A DNA stretch of 64,000 nucleotides from Paenibacillus donghaensis (GCF_002192415.1 NZ_CP021780.1:6882001-6946000), one strand, 5' to 3'. Shown: positions 17,690 to 26,230, counted from the first letter of the stretch. Translations and numbers: made by a program. The notes: generated by a model not told the origin, from the letters alone.

Positions 17690-18080
17690 AAAAGTTGAAA
17701 TCAGCGCTTCAAAGAAAGAACTTATCATTATTGTCAAGAAGACGAAATACAACTACATTGCCAAGTTCGATGATGATGATTATTATTACGCTCCCTATTA
17801 TTTGACAGAAAGCTTGCAGGCCTTTCAAAGAACAAATGCCGATGTCATTGGAAAGCGGGCACATTATATGTATTTACGTGGATCAAAGACTCTTATACTT
17901 CGTTTTGCACATGATGAAAATCGACCTGTAACCAAAATTCCATCTGTTAAGAATTACAAGAGTTTTGTACAGAAAAAACCAAAGGGCCTATTATAATGGC
18001 GAATCGAGATATTTCACCTGATCCGAATGCTGTTTCCATAATTGCTTGTACCAAACGGCGGCAATGTATGGACACCCTTA
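17690..18080 (+). pseudogene. Fragmented glycosyltransferase
   Basis: An open stretch without start codon (17690-17996) encodes KYNYIAKFDDDDYYAPYYL, LTESLQAFQRTNADVIGKRA and YMYLRGSKTLILRF, the nucleotide-sugar-binding core (DDDD-Y-Y-x-P) of a GT2-like glycosyltransferase. After the stop, 18001-18080 reads NRDISPDPNAVSIIACTKRR, resembling the N-terminal V-S-I-I-x-C-T-x-R strand of such enzymes, so the two pieces appear in permuted order. Neither piece has a ribosome site. I read this as decayed debris, probably moved by recombination. The following 18081-18240 shows nothing further. Confidence 0.65.
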
Positions 18081-18241
18081 TCTAAAGGTCGCAAAGCAAT
18101 ATAAGAACGTAAGGATATATAGCTTGATAAATATCTCTTAACAAGAAATGTTAAAGTGCTGAAAGTGAGAAACGCAAGAAAATTTGTATGTCAAAGCTAA
18201 CCTTCTTTCCCCATCTCTTGCCGCTAAAGCGAACAAGTAAA

Positions 18242-18264
18242 GGCCACCGAAAAGGTGGCCTTTT
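18242..18264. terminator. Intrinsic terminator, possibly bidirectional
   Basis: GGCCACC (18242-18248) and GGTGGCC (18254-18260) form a perfect 7-bp stem with a GAAAA loop, followed on the plus strand by TTTT. On the minus strand it lies just after the glycosyltransferase stop at 18267, with TTTAC after the stem, so it most likely ends that gene. Confidence 0.6.
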
Positions 18265-18266
18265 CA

Positions 18267-19478
18267 CTAACTCTTTTTTCTCGAAACTCTAACTCTTCTT
18301 ATCACATATTTTCTCTTTTTTTTGACTGGCCGCAGCTTCACCGTTGTCGACCGCAGTGCTTGTTTCTTCGCTGCACGTCGACGCTTGATCAGCTTTAGTC
18401 GCTTGATAGAACGGTATTTGGCGCGGAGCATACTTTTCTTTCTCAGTTTCCGTTTCAGTTTCAGTCTCAGTCTTAGCCGTAACCGTAGTCGTAACGATCT
18501 GCGGCGTTTCTGTCTGTGCGGCTTTACAGAAATGTTCTCTGGGGCCGGAGCGGGCGGCTCAGCTGGGGCAACCAAATGTCCTTCCTGCTCCGGCTCAGGT
18601 GGCGCAACTGGATGTTCTTCCTGCACCACTTCAGGTAGCGCAACTGGATGTTCTTCCTGCGGGATGTTGGCCTGCTCCGGCTCAGGAACCGGCCCTGGTG
18701 TAAGCTCTCTTGCCCATGGGGTCATGGCCAGGAATTTAGAGTATAGCGGTGCTGCAGGCGAATCTATATCCCACCACTTGTTGTCCCCGGCGAAATGAAC
18801 TATTTTATTATCTAAATCGAGTTCCGAATGAGCAAACGTATTAAACCGCTGATCCATTTGCAAATAGTTGGAGCTATAAATGGCATTCAGAGCATCCTGA
18901 TCAGGCATGGTCATCGTTGGATAACTACGCAAGAAATGGAGCATTTCATCATACCAGGTCTGTTTGCTGCGGATATTGTTCAACTGAAACAGAATCACAC
19001 CTGAGTTAAAATACAGCTCCGCACTAAGACCAAGTGAAGCAAAGTACTCAAACAAATTTTCGCCCTGATCCAGCACTGCTCCCAAATAGCGTTCTCCAAG
19101 ATCGATGCTCCACAATTCGTTAATATCCATATTGACCAAAATGTCACAGTCCAAATAAATAACCCTGTCTGCCTGAATAAATAGCGGAAGCAACAAGCGG
19201 TACATACTAGCCATTGTCCAGAAGTCGATTTTGGGCACACCAGCCGCAACTTCATACAAATCCCCAGGAACTGTAACATGATAAAAAAAGATGTTGTGAT
19301 GAAATACATCTACCAACTGCGTGAGCTTCGCCTTGTTTTCTTCACTTAGGGAATCATCATGCACTATGTGCACATTGATTGTTTGCTGGGTATTGGAAAA
19401 GATTGATGCCAGAACAACACCCGCATGCTCCGTATAGCTCCCGTCTTTATCATTAATCGTCAAAACCAGCTCAATCAT
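18267..19478 (-). CDS. Family 8 glycosyltransferase with repeat linker and polybasic C-terminal tail
   Basis: 403 residues. The first 255 form a complete GT8 domain: N-terminal strand MIELVLTINDKDGSY, metal-binding DxD at 110-112 (VIYLDCDILVNMD), FNSGVILFQLN, DQDALNAI and HFAGDNKWW, as in LgtC/GspA-like retaining galactosyl- or glucosyltransferases. Residues about 261-318 are an acidic Pro/Glu linker with an imperfect repeat (QEEHPVALPE, QEEHPVAPPEPEQEGHLVAP). Residues 319-403 are about half Arg/Lys, including an (RL)n stretch at 330-339. Such a tail is not part of the GT8 fold and could tether the enzyme to membrane, wall polymer or nucleic acid. It lies 118 bp downstream of a nucleotidyltransferase gene on the same strand. 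No signal peptide is present. Confidence 0.85.
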   Translation of the reverse strand: MIELVLTINDKDGSYTEHAGVVLASIFSNTQQTINVHIVHDDSLSEENKAKLTQLVDVFHHNIFFYHVTVPGDLYEVAAGVPKIDFWTMASMYRLLLPLFIQADRVIYLDCDILVNMDINELWSIDLGERYLGAVLDQGENLFEYFASLGLSAELYFNSGVILFQLNNIRSKQTWYDEMLHFLRSYPTMTMPDQDALNAIYSSNYLQMDQRFNTFAHSELDLDNKIVHFAGDNKWWDIDSPAAPLYSKFLAMTPWARELTPGPVPEPEQANIPQEEHPVALPEVVQEEHPVAPPEPEQEGHLVAPAEPPAPAPENISVKPHRQKRRRSLRLRLRLRLRLKLKRKLRKKSMLRAKYRSIKRLKLIKRRRAAKKQALRSTTVKLRPVKKKRKYVIRRVRVSRKKS

Positions 19479-19596
19479 TCTGAGGGATCACCTGCCCTTA
19501 AAAGTATATTTTGCATAGCCGTCTTATGCATTAGACTACTTTAAGTGTATGTTTACCCCAGTGACTGGATTGGACTATTCCCCAGTAGCATCTAAT

Positions 19597-20637
19597 TTAT
19601 TTGGAATCGTTCTGCAGGTCAGGACCGATTCTTGTAACCGTTGCACGATCTCCCAGGATATGACGGGCAGGCAGCTCCTGAATTTCGTGTTCAGCAAGAT
19701 GGACATGTGACCCAAAAACACTTCCTTCCGCATGAACATGGGACAACCACACTTGATCCGTCAAAATGCTATTGGTTAGAATGCAATCTTCGACGACACT
19801 ATTCGGTCCAATATACACATAAGGTCCAATTACACTGTTCGTTACGCGGGCGGTTGGATCTACTTTAACGGGAGTGATCCACTGAACCGATTTGTTATTG
19901 CCGGACGGCATCACAATGTTCTTTGGATCATGATCCATCTGGTACCGATTTGCCTCAAGCCAGCGTTCATGGGTTCCAATATCAAAAAAGGGGGTGGTCG
20001 TTACACTGTACGCAACACGCTTGCCTTCTGAAATTAACATTTGTATAGCATCCGTCAGCTCATATTCACCGCGTTCGGAAGGCGTAAGCTTCTCAATGGC
20101 TGACCAGATGGCTGCAGTCAAAGCATACACGCCGACAATAGCCAAATTCGATTTGGGATAGCGAGGTTTCTCTTCCAGACTGACAATCCGCCCCTCTTCG
20201 ATCACGGCAACACCAAATTGACGGGGTTCCTTGACTTGCTGAAGCAGTATCGAAGCCGTAGAGTTATCTGCTTCCAGTGACCGGATTAACGGCTCCAGAT
20301 CACCCTCATACAAATTATCGCCAAGCATCAATACAAAAGGGGAATCCGCGACAAAAGACTGCGCGCTTCTAACTGCATCCGCCAGTCCCTTTGCTTCCTT
20401 TTGCAGCAGAAAGGTTAAAGAGGCGTTCCACCGCGCCCCATCCCCGATCGTTTCCTGGATCTCCCCTTGCGAAGGGCTCACTACGATTCCAATCTCGGTA
20501 ATTCCGGCAGCAACAAGTTTATTGAGGATCGAGACAAGAATATATTCTCCGTTAACGGGTAACAAGCACTTCGGTTTGGTATAAGTCGAAGGCTGCAGTC
20601 TCGTTCCTCGGCCAGCGCACAAGATTAATCCTTTCAT
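19597..20637 (-). CDS. Glucose-1-phosphate thymidylyltransferase-like nucleotidyltransferase
   Basis: 346 residues, starting MKGLILCAGRGTRLQPSTYT, the G-x-G-T-R-L nucleotide-binding loop of RmlA-like enzymes, followed by KPKCLLPVNG, VLMLGDNLYEGDL and EKPRYPKSNLAIVGVY. Residues about 255-346 form hexapeptide repeats (VKVDPTARVTNSVIGPYVYI), so this is the long, left-handed beta-helix form that includes bacterial glucose-1-phosphate thymidylyltransferases used in antibiotic or polymer sugar pathways. It would make an NDP-sugar in the cytoplasm. The following GT8 gene on the same strand is a plausible user of such a donor. The donor base and sugar are not determinable by eye. Confidence 0.88.
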   Translation of the reverse strand: MKGLILCAGRGTRLQPSTYTKPKCLLPVNGEYILVSILNKLVAAGITEIGIVVSPSQGEIQETIGDGARWNASLTFLLQKEAKGLADAVRSAQSFVADSPFVLMLGDNLYEGDLEPLIRSLEADNSTASILLQQVKEPRQFGVAVIEEGRIVSLEEKPRYPKSNLAIVGVYALTAAIWSAIEKLTPSERGEYELTDAIQMLISEGKRVAYSVTTTPFFDIGTHERWLEANRYQMDHDPKNIVMPSGNNKSVQWITPVKVDPTARVTNSVIGPYVYIGPNSVVEDCILTNSILTDQVWLSHVHAEGSVFGSHVHLAEHEIQELPARHILGDRATVTRIGPDLQNDSK

Positions 20638-20804
20638 AAACAGGCCCCCCTACTCTTAAAATCAAGCAATCTTCGGAACGCGTTGGAATACGTTCTCTAT
20701 ATTCTATGCACAAGCTATGAGGGTGCTTGGATATATATTTAGCAGCAATAACCTTATTAATCTATGATCCTGAAGCGCATATTTAACAAACCTTATCTCA
20801 ATCT

Positions 20805-21029
20805 AGGGATTGTAAAAAGCTTATTGGGACACTCGATGGACGTACGGCGTTTGTAAATGAGCTTCCACTTTTCCGAGTCACGCGGGGTTTTCGTAAACAA
20901 CCTGGGATCATCACTGGTTTTCTTGTAAAAGGTATGGCCAAACTTGGCTTTCGAGCAGCTGCGAGGCAGGCTGAAGTCTTGGATAGAGGGGCAAATCGTG
21001 TGGACTGTCCGCTGGGGGAAATCATGTAG
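20805..21029 (+). pseudogene. Possible coding remnant, family not recognised
   Basis: A start-less open stretch ending at TAG 21027-21029 encodes about 74 residues with protein-like composition (FVNELPLFRVTRGFRKQPG, FLVKGMAKLGFRAAARQAEV, DRGANRVDCPLGEIM). There is no ribosome site and I do not recognise a family. It lies in the 20638-21173 gap between the nucleotidyltransferase and the small membrane protein. An overlapping minus-strand ORF is also open, so this call is weak. Confidence 0.25.
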
Positions 21030-21065
21030 AGGTGGTAGCCGTTAAAGTACTTCTAACGGGCACTG

Positions 21066-21094
21066 TCCCAGCCCGAGTTGCAGTCGGGCTGGGA
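21066..21094. repeat. Perfect 11-bp inverted repeat
   Basis: TCCCAGCCCGA (21066-21076) and TCGGGCTGGGA (21084-21094) are separated by GTTGCAG. It is a GC-rich hairpin without a T-run on either strand, in a gene-free stretch. Its role is unclear; it could be a boundary-element hairpin. Confidence 0.5.
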
Positions 21095-21173
21095 GTACAG
21101 ACGAGGATGGTTGCAAGGGGCTATACCGCGGGCACGACAATCGCAAGTCGATGACTTTTCACAAGAACGATAT

Positions 21174-21365
21174 TCAAGAATTGCTAATCAAAATATATAA
21201 AGCGAAGCTAATGATATATAGAAAAAAACTGGATAGCATATACTTCGTTGACTTACTCTTCATTTCAAACGCTTTGCCTAACCCACTAGTCAAAACCCTG
21301 CCTATAAATAAGATCAAGGCTACAGCCAATGAAAGGATGGAAATTATAAACACCACTTGTTCCAT
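21174..21365 (-). CDS. Small two-helix membrane protein
   Basis: 63 residues starting at ATG 21365 with AAGGAGGG 6 nt upstream on the minus strand. Two hydrophobic segments (about residues 5-25 and 43-61) flank a charged loop (KAFEMKSKSTKY), predicting a helical hairpin. It begins 12 bp after the ABC-2 permease stop, so it is the last gene of the regulator-kinase-ABC operon. Small membrane proteins at this position in immunity or bacteriocin-exporter operons are common but not conserved; the function is unknown. Confidence 0.7.
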   Translation of the reverse strand: MEQVVFIISILSLAVALILFIGRVLTSGLGKAFEMKSKSTKYMLSSFFLYIISFALYILISNS

Positions 21366-21377
21366 ATTACACCCTCC

Positions 21378-22112
21378 TTAGTAAACACGAGATTTTTTAG
21401 AGTATAAATATAACCCTGCCGTTGACAAGCCCACATAAGCTGCAAGGATGAGTGCGCCCCACATCTTTACTCGCTGGGTCGAGTATCCGAAGGAAGAATC
21501 GTAGAACTGAATACTTAACCGATATATATAAGAAAACGGGAAGTAAATAGATATATCGGCTCCAAGTAATATTGTAGTGATAAAAATGGAAGCCACCCCA
21601 GCGATCATTACGCCAATTATACTTTTTGTTGTAAGTACCAAGAAAGCAGCAACGGGAATAATCAATAAACATAGCGTCGAGAACAGAGTTGATGTCAGCA
21701 GAGATGAACCCACATCATTGAAGGTTATACCTTTTCCAAAAGCCATCCACTGTGTAGCCAAAAGAACAATATGATTCAATAAGGACAAGAATAGGAGAAG
21801 AATAAACGTTGAAATCATTTTGGAGAATATAAGTTGAAAGGTATGAAAAGGATAGGAGATCCAATTTAACATTGTCCTATTCTTAAATTCTGTATAGAAG
21901 AAAAATCCTGTAAAGGTGAATATAATCGTGGGAAACAGAATTGCATATTGATTGAATACAAAGAAATAATATCTCCCGGCTGTAATATCCTTATTCGTCA
22001 TTAAAAGGCCTGCGGTATTAATGGCGTAAGGCAAGAAGCTGAGAATGAAAATAACATAGACTGATTTCAAACGCTTAAGCTTTAAAAGTTCATTTCTAAT
22101 GAGAATACTCAT
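21378..22112 (-). CDS. ABC-2 type permease (immunity or antibiotic-export type)
   Basis: 244 residues with an N-terminal amphipathic start (MSILIRNELLKLKRLKSV) and about six hydrophobic segments, the topology of BcrB/NisE/NisG-like ABC-2 permeases. Its start lies 17 bp inside the upstream ATPase gene, indicating translational coupling. With the ATPase it should form an exporter that removes a membrane-active peptide or other amphiphile. In lantibiotic immunity two different permeases are usual, whereas here there is one plus a small membrane protein. Overlap with a two-component pair supports inducible resistance; the substrate is unknown. Confidence 0.88.
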   Translation of the reverse strand: MSILIRNELLKLKRLKSVYVIFILSFLPYAINTAGLLMTNKDITAGRYYFFVFNQYAILFPTIIFTFTGFFFYTEFKNRTMLNWISYPFHTFQLIFSKMISTFILLLFLSLLNHIVLLATQWMAFGKGITFNDVGSSLLTSTLFSTLCLLIIPVAAFLVLTTKSIIGVMIAGVASIFITTILLGADISIYFPFSYIYRLSIQFYDSSFGYSTQRVKMWGALILAAYVGLSTAGLYLYSKKSRVY

Positions 22113-23031
22113 GCGTTTGGCTCCCCGATATCAGTCTTAAATATAAATCCTCTAATGACAGCTCATTTACTTCAAAAGAGGCAATTTCGATCTTGTTTTC
22201 TGCAACAAACTGCATGAATTCATTCTTGGATAGAGTTGAGATGATCTCGACATAGTCCTCATGTTGAAGGATAATCTGTTCAGATATCATTTCTAGAATA
22301 TGCCGTCCCATCGTGTGGGGAGTGAATATTTTGTATAAATAAATCGGATGATTTCTCTTCATATTTTTCGTCTCAAAGATGATCTCTCCATGGTTCATAA
22401 TTATTAATTCATCTGCCATAAGATTAATCTCGCTAAGGAGGTGGCTTGAAATAATAACCGTTGTCCCACTTCTAAGCACTTCACCGATAAGCATCTCTCT
22501 TACTTGCTTAATCCCTAGCGGGTCTAAACCATTCGTAGGTTCGTCAAGAAGAAGAAGCTCTGGCTTATGCGCCATCGACCTTGCAATTCCCAGACGCTGC
22601 TTCATCCCTAGCGATGTCTGCATAAAGAGCTTATTCTTATGGTCATGCAATCCTACAAGCATTAATAACTCATCGATATCATAATACGAGGACCCTTCTC
22701 CCATATAACGTAAATGTAAATCCAGATTTTCAAACAAGGTAAGATTTTCATAAAACCCGGGATATTCAATAATGCCTCCAATGGAACGAATAGCCTCTTT
22801 GCTTGATTTCTGATATAGGTCACGATTGTTCAGCAGAACGGTTCCAGACGACGGGTGAAATATTCCCAGCAGAACCTTCAACAGTGTAGTTTTGCCAGCA
22901 CCGTTCGGGCCGAGCAATCCATAAATCTTCCCTCGTTCAAACGTCAAATTCACATCATTAAGGATTTTCACTTTTTTGATACTAACATTCAAATCTTTCG
23001 TTTGCAGCAAATCTGATGGCATATCTGACAC
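22096..23031 (-). CDS. ABC transporter ATP-binding protein (BcrA/NisF-like)
   Basis: 311 residues. Walker A GPNGAGKTT (41-49), a degenerate signature TSLGMKQR (139-146) in place of LSGGQ, Walker B LLLLDEPTNGLDP (159-171) and the switch IISSHLLSEI are all present. The SLGMKQRLGIA form and the extra about 90-residue C-terminal region are typical of bacitracin/lantibiotic-type ABC-2 ATPases. It energises the overlapping permease. It follows the kinase gene after a 100-bp gap that holds its own putative promoter (see 23073-23133), so it can be expressed separately from the regulatory genes. Confidence 0.92.
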   Translation of the reverse strand: MSDMPSDLLQTKDLNVSIKKVKILNDVNLTFERGKIYGLLGPNGAGKTTLLKVLLGIFHPSSGTVLLNNRDLYQKSSKEAIRSIGGIIEYPGFYENLTLFENLDLHLRYMGEGSSYYDIDELLMLVGLHDHKNKLFMQTSLGMKQRLGIARSMAHKPELLLLDEPTNGLDPLGIKQVREMLIGEVLRSGTTVIISSHLLSEINLMADELIIMNHGEIIFETKNMKRNHPIYLYKIFTPHTMGRHILEMISEQIILQHEDYVEIISTLSKNEFMQFVAENKIEIASFEVNELSLEDLYLRLISGSQTHEYSH

Positions 23032-23072
23032 TTAGTACCCCTCCTTTATTTGGAATTACTTACCTAAGTTCC

Positions 23073-23133
23073 AGTATAGGGAGGTTCATTTAAAAACAGA
23101 GTATCGATTTGTTTAAAAACAGTTTAAAAAACT
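23073..23133 (-). promoter_or_regulatory. Candidate response-regulator-controlled promoter with direct repeats
   Basis: Read on the minus strand, CTGTTTTTAAA occurs twice (plus positions 23112-23122 and 23089-23099, 23-bp period), with a near copy AGTTTTTTAAA directly before (23123-23133, 11-bp offset). A -10-like TATACT lies at 23078-23073 and no consensus -35 is present, because the second repeat occupies that place. Direct repeats about two helical turns apart overlapping -35 are the usual binding pattern of OmpR-family activators, so the adjacent regulator (24478-25152) is the likely ligand. Confidence 0.55.
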
Positions 23134-24481
23134 AAACTGGATTCTGCGGATAGATGGAGAGGCTTGTGCCTTCGCCGCTGCTCTCCCATATCTGCTCAAG
23201 TCCCATCTGCTGCAGCATAATAGTTACGATCGTGAGTCCGATGCCAATTCCCTTATGCTCTGAAGTTGACTGAAGGCCAGGACCACGGTCTTTTATAACG
23301 AACGCCACAGATGATTCAGATGTCTGCAAGGATCGAACGGAAATGTACTTGCCGATTGCTGCGTGACGTATGATATTCTGGAACAGATTGTCCAGTATTC
23401 TTTTTAGCCAAATCTCATCCACATCCCATACTATGGAATGCTCCAATTCAACCTCTACCACAAACCCTTTTTGTTCAAAAATTGGATACCAACCCGACAT
23501 TGAAGCCCTTACAATCTTCCGGATGTCTGTTATTGTTTTATTCATAGGTAATTTTCCAGCATTAAGCAAGGTTAGGGAGGATAAGTCCTCGATCAATTCC
23601 CCCAGAAAATCGACCTTGTCATATATTATTTTAAGCGAGTTCCTGTCTTCCTCTGGTAGTCTCTCCTTGTCGATCCTGAACGCATGGCCCCGAATAATAG
23701 TTAGAGGCGTCCTTAGATCATGAGATAAATTAGCAATTAAGTTCTTGCGTAATTCCATCTCATGCTGCTCCTTGGCTCTGCTTACTTTCAATTGTTCAAC
23801 CATCCGATTAAACGAGAGCTGCAGTTGCCCTATCTCATCTTCTTTTTCTACGATAACTGTCTCGGGAATTCCTCCCTCCCACTCTCTGTCCATATTCTCT
23901 TGCATGGCCACAAGACGTTTCTGGAGCTGGCTGAAGAAAAACCAGGATATAGATACAAAGAGCATCCAAATAATAACCAATGAGCCGAACCAAAGATAGG
24001 AGTATTTACCCCGGACAGTCTCCCATTGCGAACCCATAAGTTGCTCAGGAATCTCTAATATGACAAACCCTTCTGTCTGTTGTCCTTTAAGAAGTAAAGA
24101 AACGGTGTATAGCTCGTTATTCTTCTCTCTATTAGCAAGCGTAAACACATCAGATACACTCCATGGTGTCTGGAGTTTATTAGATTTCGGCTCCGACATT
24201 AATACTTCCCCATTGTCCCCTATCCAACTCACTGTTGAATCCTTATATTTCATTGCCTGTGTTAGCCCAGAGATGATCTCACTATCGGACCGCCCCCCCA
24301 AGCTGTCAATTACCTGCATCCACTCTGCCTTAAGCTCGTTCGGTTCATAATAGATTTGCTGAGGATGAATTACAAGCTTAGTCAATGTGAAATAATATAA
24401 AAAATTCACTCCTAAAAATGATATTGGGAAAATGAAAATCGACATCACAATGATTAATAAATATTTGGTTGATAATTTCAC
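23132..24481 (-). CDS. Sensor histidine kinase (HAMP-HisKA-HATPase)
   Basis: 449 residues with transmembrane segments at about 7-30 and 161-184 enclosing a 130-residue extracytoplasmic domain. A HAMP-like linker is followed by the H-box NLIANLSHDLRTPLTIIRGH (His254), an N-box (DNLFQNIIRHA), G1 IKDRGPGLQ and G2 GIGIGLTIV. The start ATG overlaps the regulator stop by 4 bp. The architecture fits EnvZ/BasS-like envelope-stress kinases. Together with the BcrAB-like exporter it would sense a cell-envelope-active compound; that compound is unknown. Confidence 0.9.
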   Translation of the reverse strand: MKLSTKYLLIIVMSIFIFPISFLGVNFLYYFTLTKLVIHPQQIYYEPNELKAEWMQVIDSLGGRSDSEIISGLTQAMKYKDSTVSWIGDNGEVLMSEPKSNKLQTPWSVSDVFTLANREKNNELYTVSLLLKGQQTEGFVILEIPEQLMGSQWETVRGKYSYLWFGSLVIIWMLFVSISWFFFSQLQKRLVAMQENMDREWEGGIPETVIVEKEDEIGQLQLSFNRMVEQLKVSRAKEQHEMELRKNLIANLSHDLRTPLTIIRGHAFRIDKERLPEEDRNSLKIIYDKVDFLGELIEDLSSLTLLNAGKLPMNKTITDIRKIVRASMSGWYPIFEQKGFVVEVELEHSIVWDVDEIWLKRILDNLFQNIIRHAAIGKYISVRSLQTSESSVAFVIKDRGPGLQSTSEHKGIGIGLTIVTIMLQQMGLEQIWESSGEGTSLSIYPQNPV

Positions 24482-25152
24482 TGCATCACCCTGTAGCCGA
24501 TTCCACGTATCGTCTCTATGATTTCCGGATTCTGCGGATCTTTTTCAATACGTTGTCTTAAGTAGCGAATATGGACCATTAGCGTCTTATCACCTTCGAT
24601 GTACACCTGGTCCCAAATATATTCATAGATTTGTTCTTTGGTCAGTATCTGATTGGGATGTTTGAGAAAGTGCAGAAATATTTTGTGTTGCTTCTCCGTT
24701 AATATGATCTCTGTATTAGTATCTGTATTGAGAATCCGTTTTACTTTCATATCAATTTCTAGATGCTTAAGCAGGATAACTTCCTTGCCAACCTTGTCGA
24801 ATCTCCGTAGCAGCACTTCAATTCTTGCAGCAAGTTCATCTGGATGAAACGGCTTAGTCACATAATCTTCTGCATATTTCAATCCCTTCAGCTTATCTTC
24901 CAGGGCAGTTCTGGCTGTAAGAAATAGAATTGGAATATCCGGATTCGCTGTTTTCATTCGCTGTCCAATCGTAAATCCGTCTAACCCTGGCATCATAATA
25001 TCGAGTATAACAAGATCCGTTCTATTCATATGTTCTAGGTAATCGTCAGGAGAAGTTAACCACGTTAGGACATACCCTCGATTCTCTAGGTCACGTGTCA
25101 CAAGATCTCCGACTTCAATGTCGTCATCAATATATAGGATTTGATTCTTCAC
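24478..25152 (-). CDS. OmpR-family response regulator
   Basis: 224 residues, with a receiver domain (acidic pair Asp10/Asp11, phospho-acceptor Asp51 in VILDIMMPGLDG, Thr79, Lys100 in VTKPFHPDEL) and a C-terminal winged helix (about 130-222: LTEKQHKIFLHFLKHPNQIL, IRYLRQRIEKDPQNPEII, IRGIGYRV). The usual GADDY motif before the Lys is changed to KYAEDY and is one residue shorter, altering the alpha4 face. It is the first gene of the operon; GAAGGAGT precedes ATG 25152. It likely activates its own operon and the internal promoter before the ABC genes. Confidence 0.92.
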   Translation of the reverse strand: MKNQILYIDDDIEVGDLVTRDLENRGYVLTWLTSPDDYLEHMNRTDLVILDIMMPGLDGFTIGQRMKTANPDIPILFLTARTALEDKLKGLKYAEDYVTKPFHPDELAARIEVLLRRFDKVGKEVILLKHLEIDMKVKRILNTDTNTEIILTEKQHKIFLHFLKHPNQILTKEQIYEYIWDQVYIEGDKTLMVHIRYLRQRIEKDPQNPEIIETIRGIGYRVMQ

Positions 25153-25337
25153 ATCCTGACTCCTTCATAAAATATATATTTTAAACCTATCCTTCGTTGC
25201 ATATATTTTACATCAGAGATCATTTTTTTGGAAATACCCGCAGTGCTGCAGCAAAATCCCCGGATGCAATGTCTTATCGACTATGTACCCGGGGCTTCGT
25301 CACCTTTGAAGAAACAAGAGGAACGTTTCTGCTTTAA

Positions 25338-26081
25338 TTATTGGTACAGCCATATGCCTGAAATCGTCATGACCGCCGGGAGCGCGGCTTCGTCCACCAC
25401 TACATTGTCATACCAGCCGCCCACCGCAAGGTTAAGCACCAGATAAAAAGGCTTGTCAAAGGGCATACGGTCCGGCTGCAGCTCACGCTCGGCGAAGCAA
25501 TGCCCGTCTACCAGCCACCGGATCGAGCCGGCGTCCCATTCCAGCGCATAATCACGGAATTCGTTAATGGTCCCGTTCTCAAGCTCATAAGTGAACTCTT
25601 CGACGACTTTATGGTCCAGGTCCTTACCGTAGTGCAGCGTTCCAGCTACCTGCCGGGGCAGGCGGCCCTTGGCTTCCAGGATGTCTATCTCACCGGAGGC
25701 GGGCCAGGGGCCGTAAGCCTGATCCTGCGGAAGCAGCCAGATGGCAGGCCAGATCCCCTGCCCTACCGGCAGCTGAGCACGCACGATTAGCTTGCCGTAG
25801 CAGAAGGAGAAGTGGTCCCTGGTATCCACACGGGCCGAGGTATAGGCAAATTGCCGCCCGTCCGTTTCGATGGTTTCGCGGCGCGCACACAGGTTTAAGC
25901 CATTGTCGTCGATATACAGATTGCCTGCATGACCCGTATAAAACTGCTGCTCCCCGTTGCCCCAGCCCGGGTATATGGGATTGTCATTGTTATCAAGCAA
26001 GTCGTTGCCAAGACGAACGTTCCACAGCCTCAAATCGGTATCGCCATTCAAGAAATTCTGCTCCCATACAAGCGTGTTCAT
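25338..26081 (-). CDS. Cytoplasmic GH16 beta-1,3-glucanase (laminarinase-like)
   Basis: 247 residues forming a single GH16 jelly-roll domain. The catalytic motif is GEIDILEAKG, giving nucleophile Glu131, Asp133 and acid/base Glu136; the surrounding WPAIWLLPQ and DYALEWDAGSIRWLVDG blocks match laminarinase-type (GH16_3) enzymes. There is no signal peptide, so it probably degrades imported beta-1,3-glucan oligosaccharides inside the cell. It is divergent from the importer starting at 26231, and a much larger secreted GH16 lies at 33498-36055. Both share the EIDIxEAKGRLP sequence. Minus-strand GGGAGAGTG precedes the start. Confidence 0.9.
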   Translation of the reverse strand: MNTLVWEQNFLNGDTDLRLWNVRLGNDLLDNNDNPIYPGWGNGEQQFYTGHAGNLYIDDNGLNLCARRETIETDGRQFAYTSARVDTRDHFSFCYGKLIVRAQLPVGQGIWPAIWLLPQDQAYGPWPASGEIDILEAKGRLPRQVAGTLHYGKDLDHKVVEEFTYELENGTINEFRDYALEWDAGSIRWLVDGHCFAERELQPDRMPFDKPFYLVLNLAVGGWYDNVVVDEAALPAVMTISGIWLYQ

Positions 26082-26160
26082 TCTTCACACTCTCCCTTCA
26101 TTTAATCACAGCATACTTAAATTTGCTGCCTGATCCAACGAATCTAAAAAAATGGGATAG

Positions 26161-26185
26161 GGTCCATAATCATGGACCTTTTTTT
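26161..26185 (+). terminator. Intrinsic terminator in the leader of the LplB-type operon
   Basis: GGTCCAT-AATC-ATGGACC (26161-26178) followed by seven T is a textbook plus-strand terminator. No plus-strand gene lies upstream; it stands between the divergent GH16 gene and the permease start at 26231. If the importer promoter is upstream of it, this is an attenuator; otherwise it blocks read-through antisense to GH16. Confidence 0.7.
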
Positions 26186-26230
26186 CCGTTGCCCTTTTTC
26201 ATACGATGAAAGAGGAAGGGGGCACAGAAC

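Noticed and set aside
20638..21173. Group II intron or integron attC site around the 21066-21094 hairpin
   Set aside because: No reverse transcriptase, domain V-like motif or integrase is nearby; only a simple hairpin is visible.
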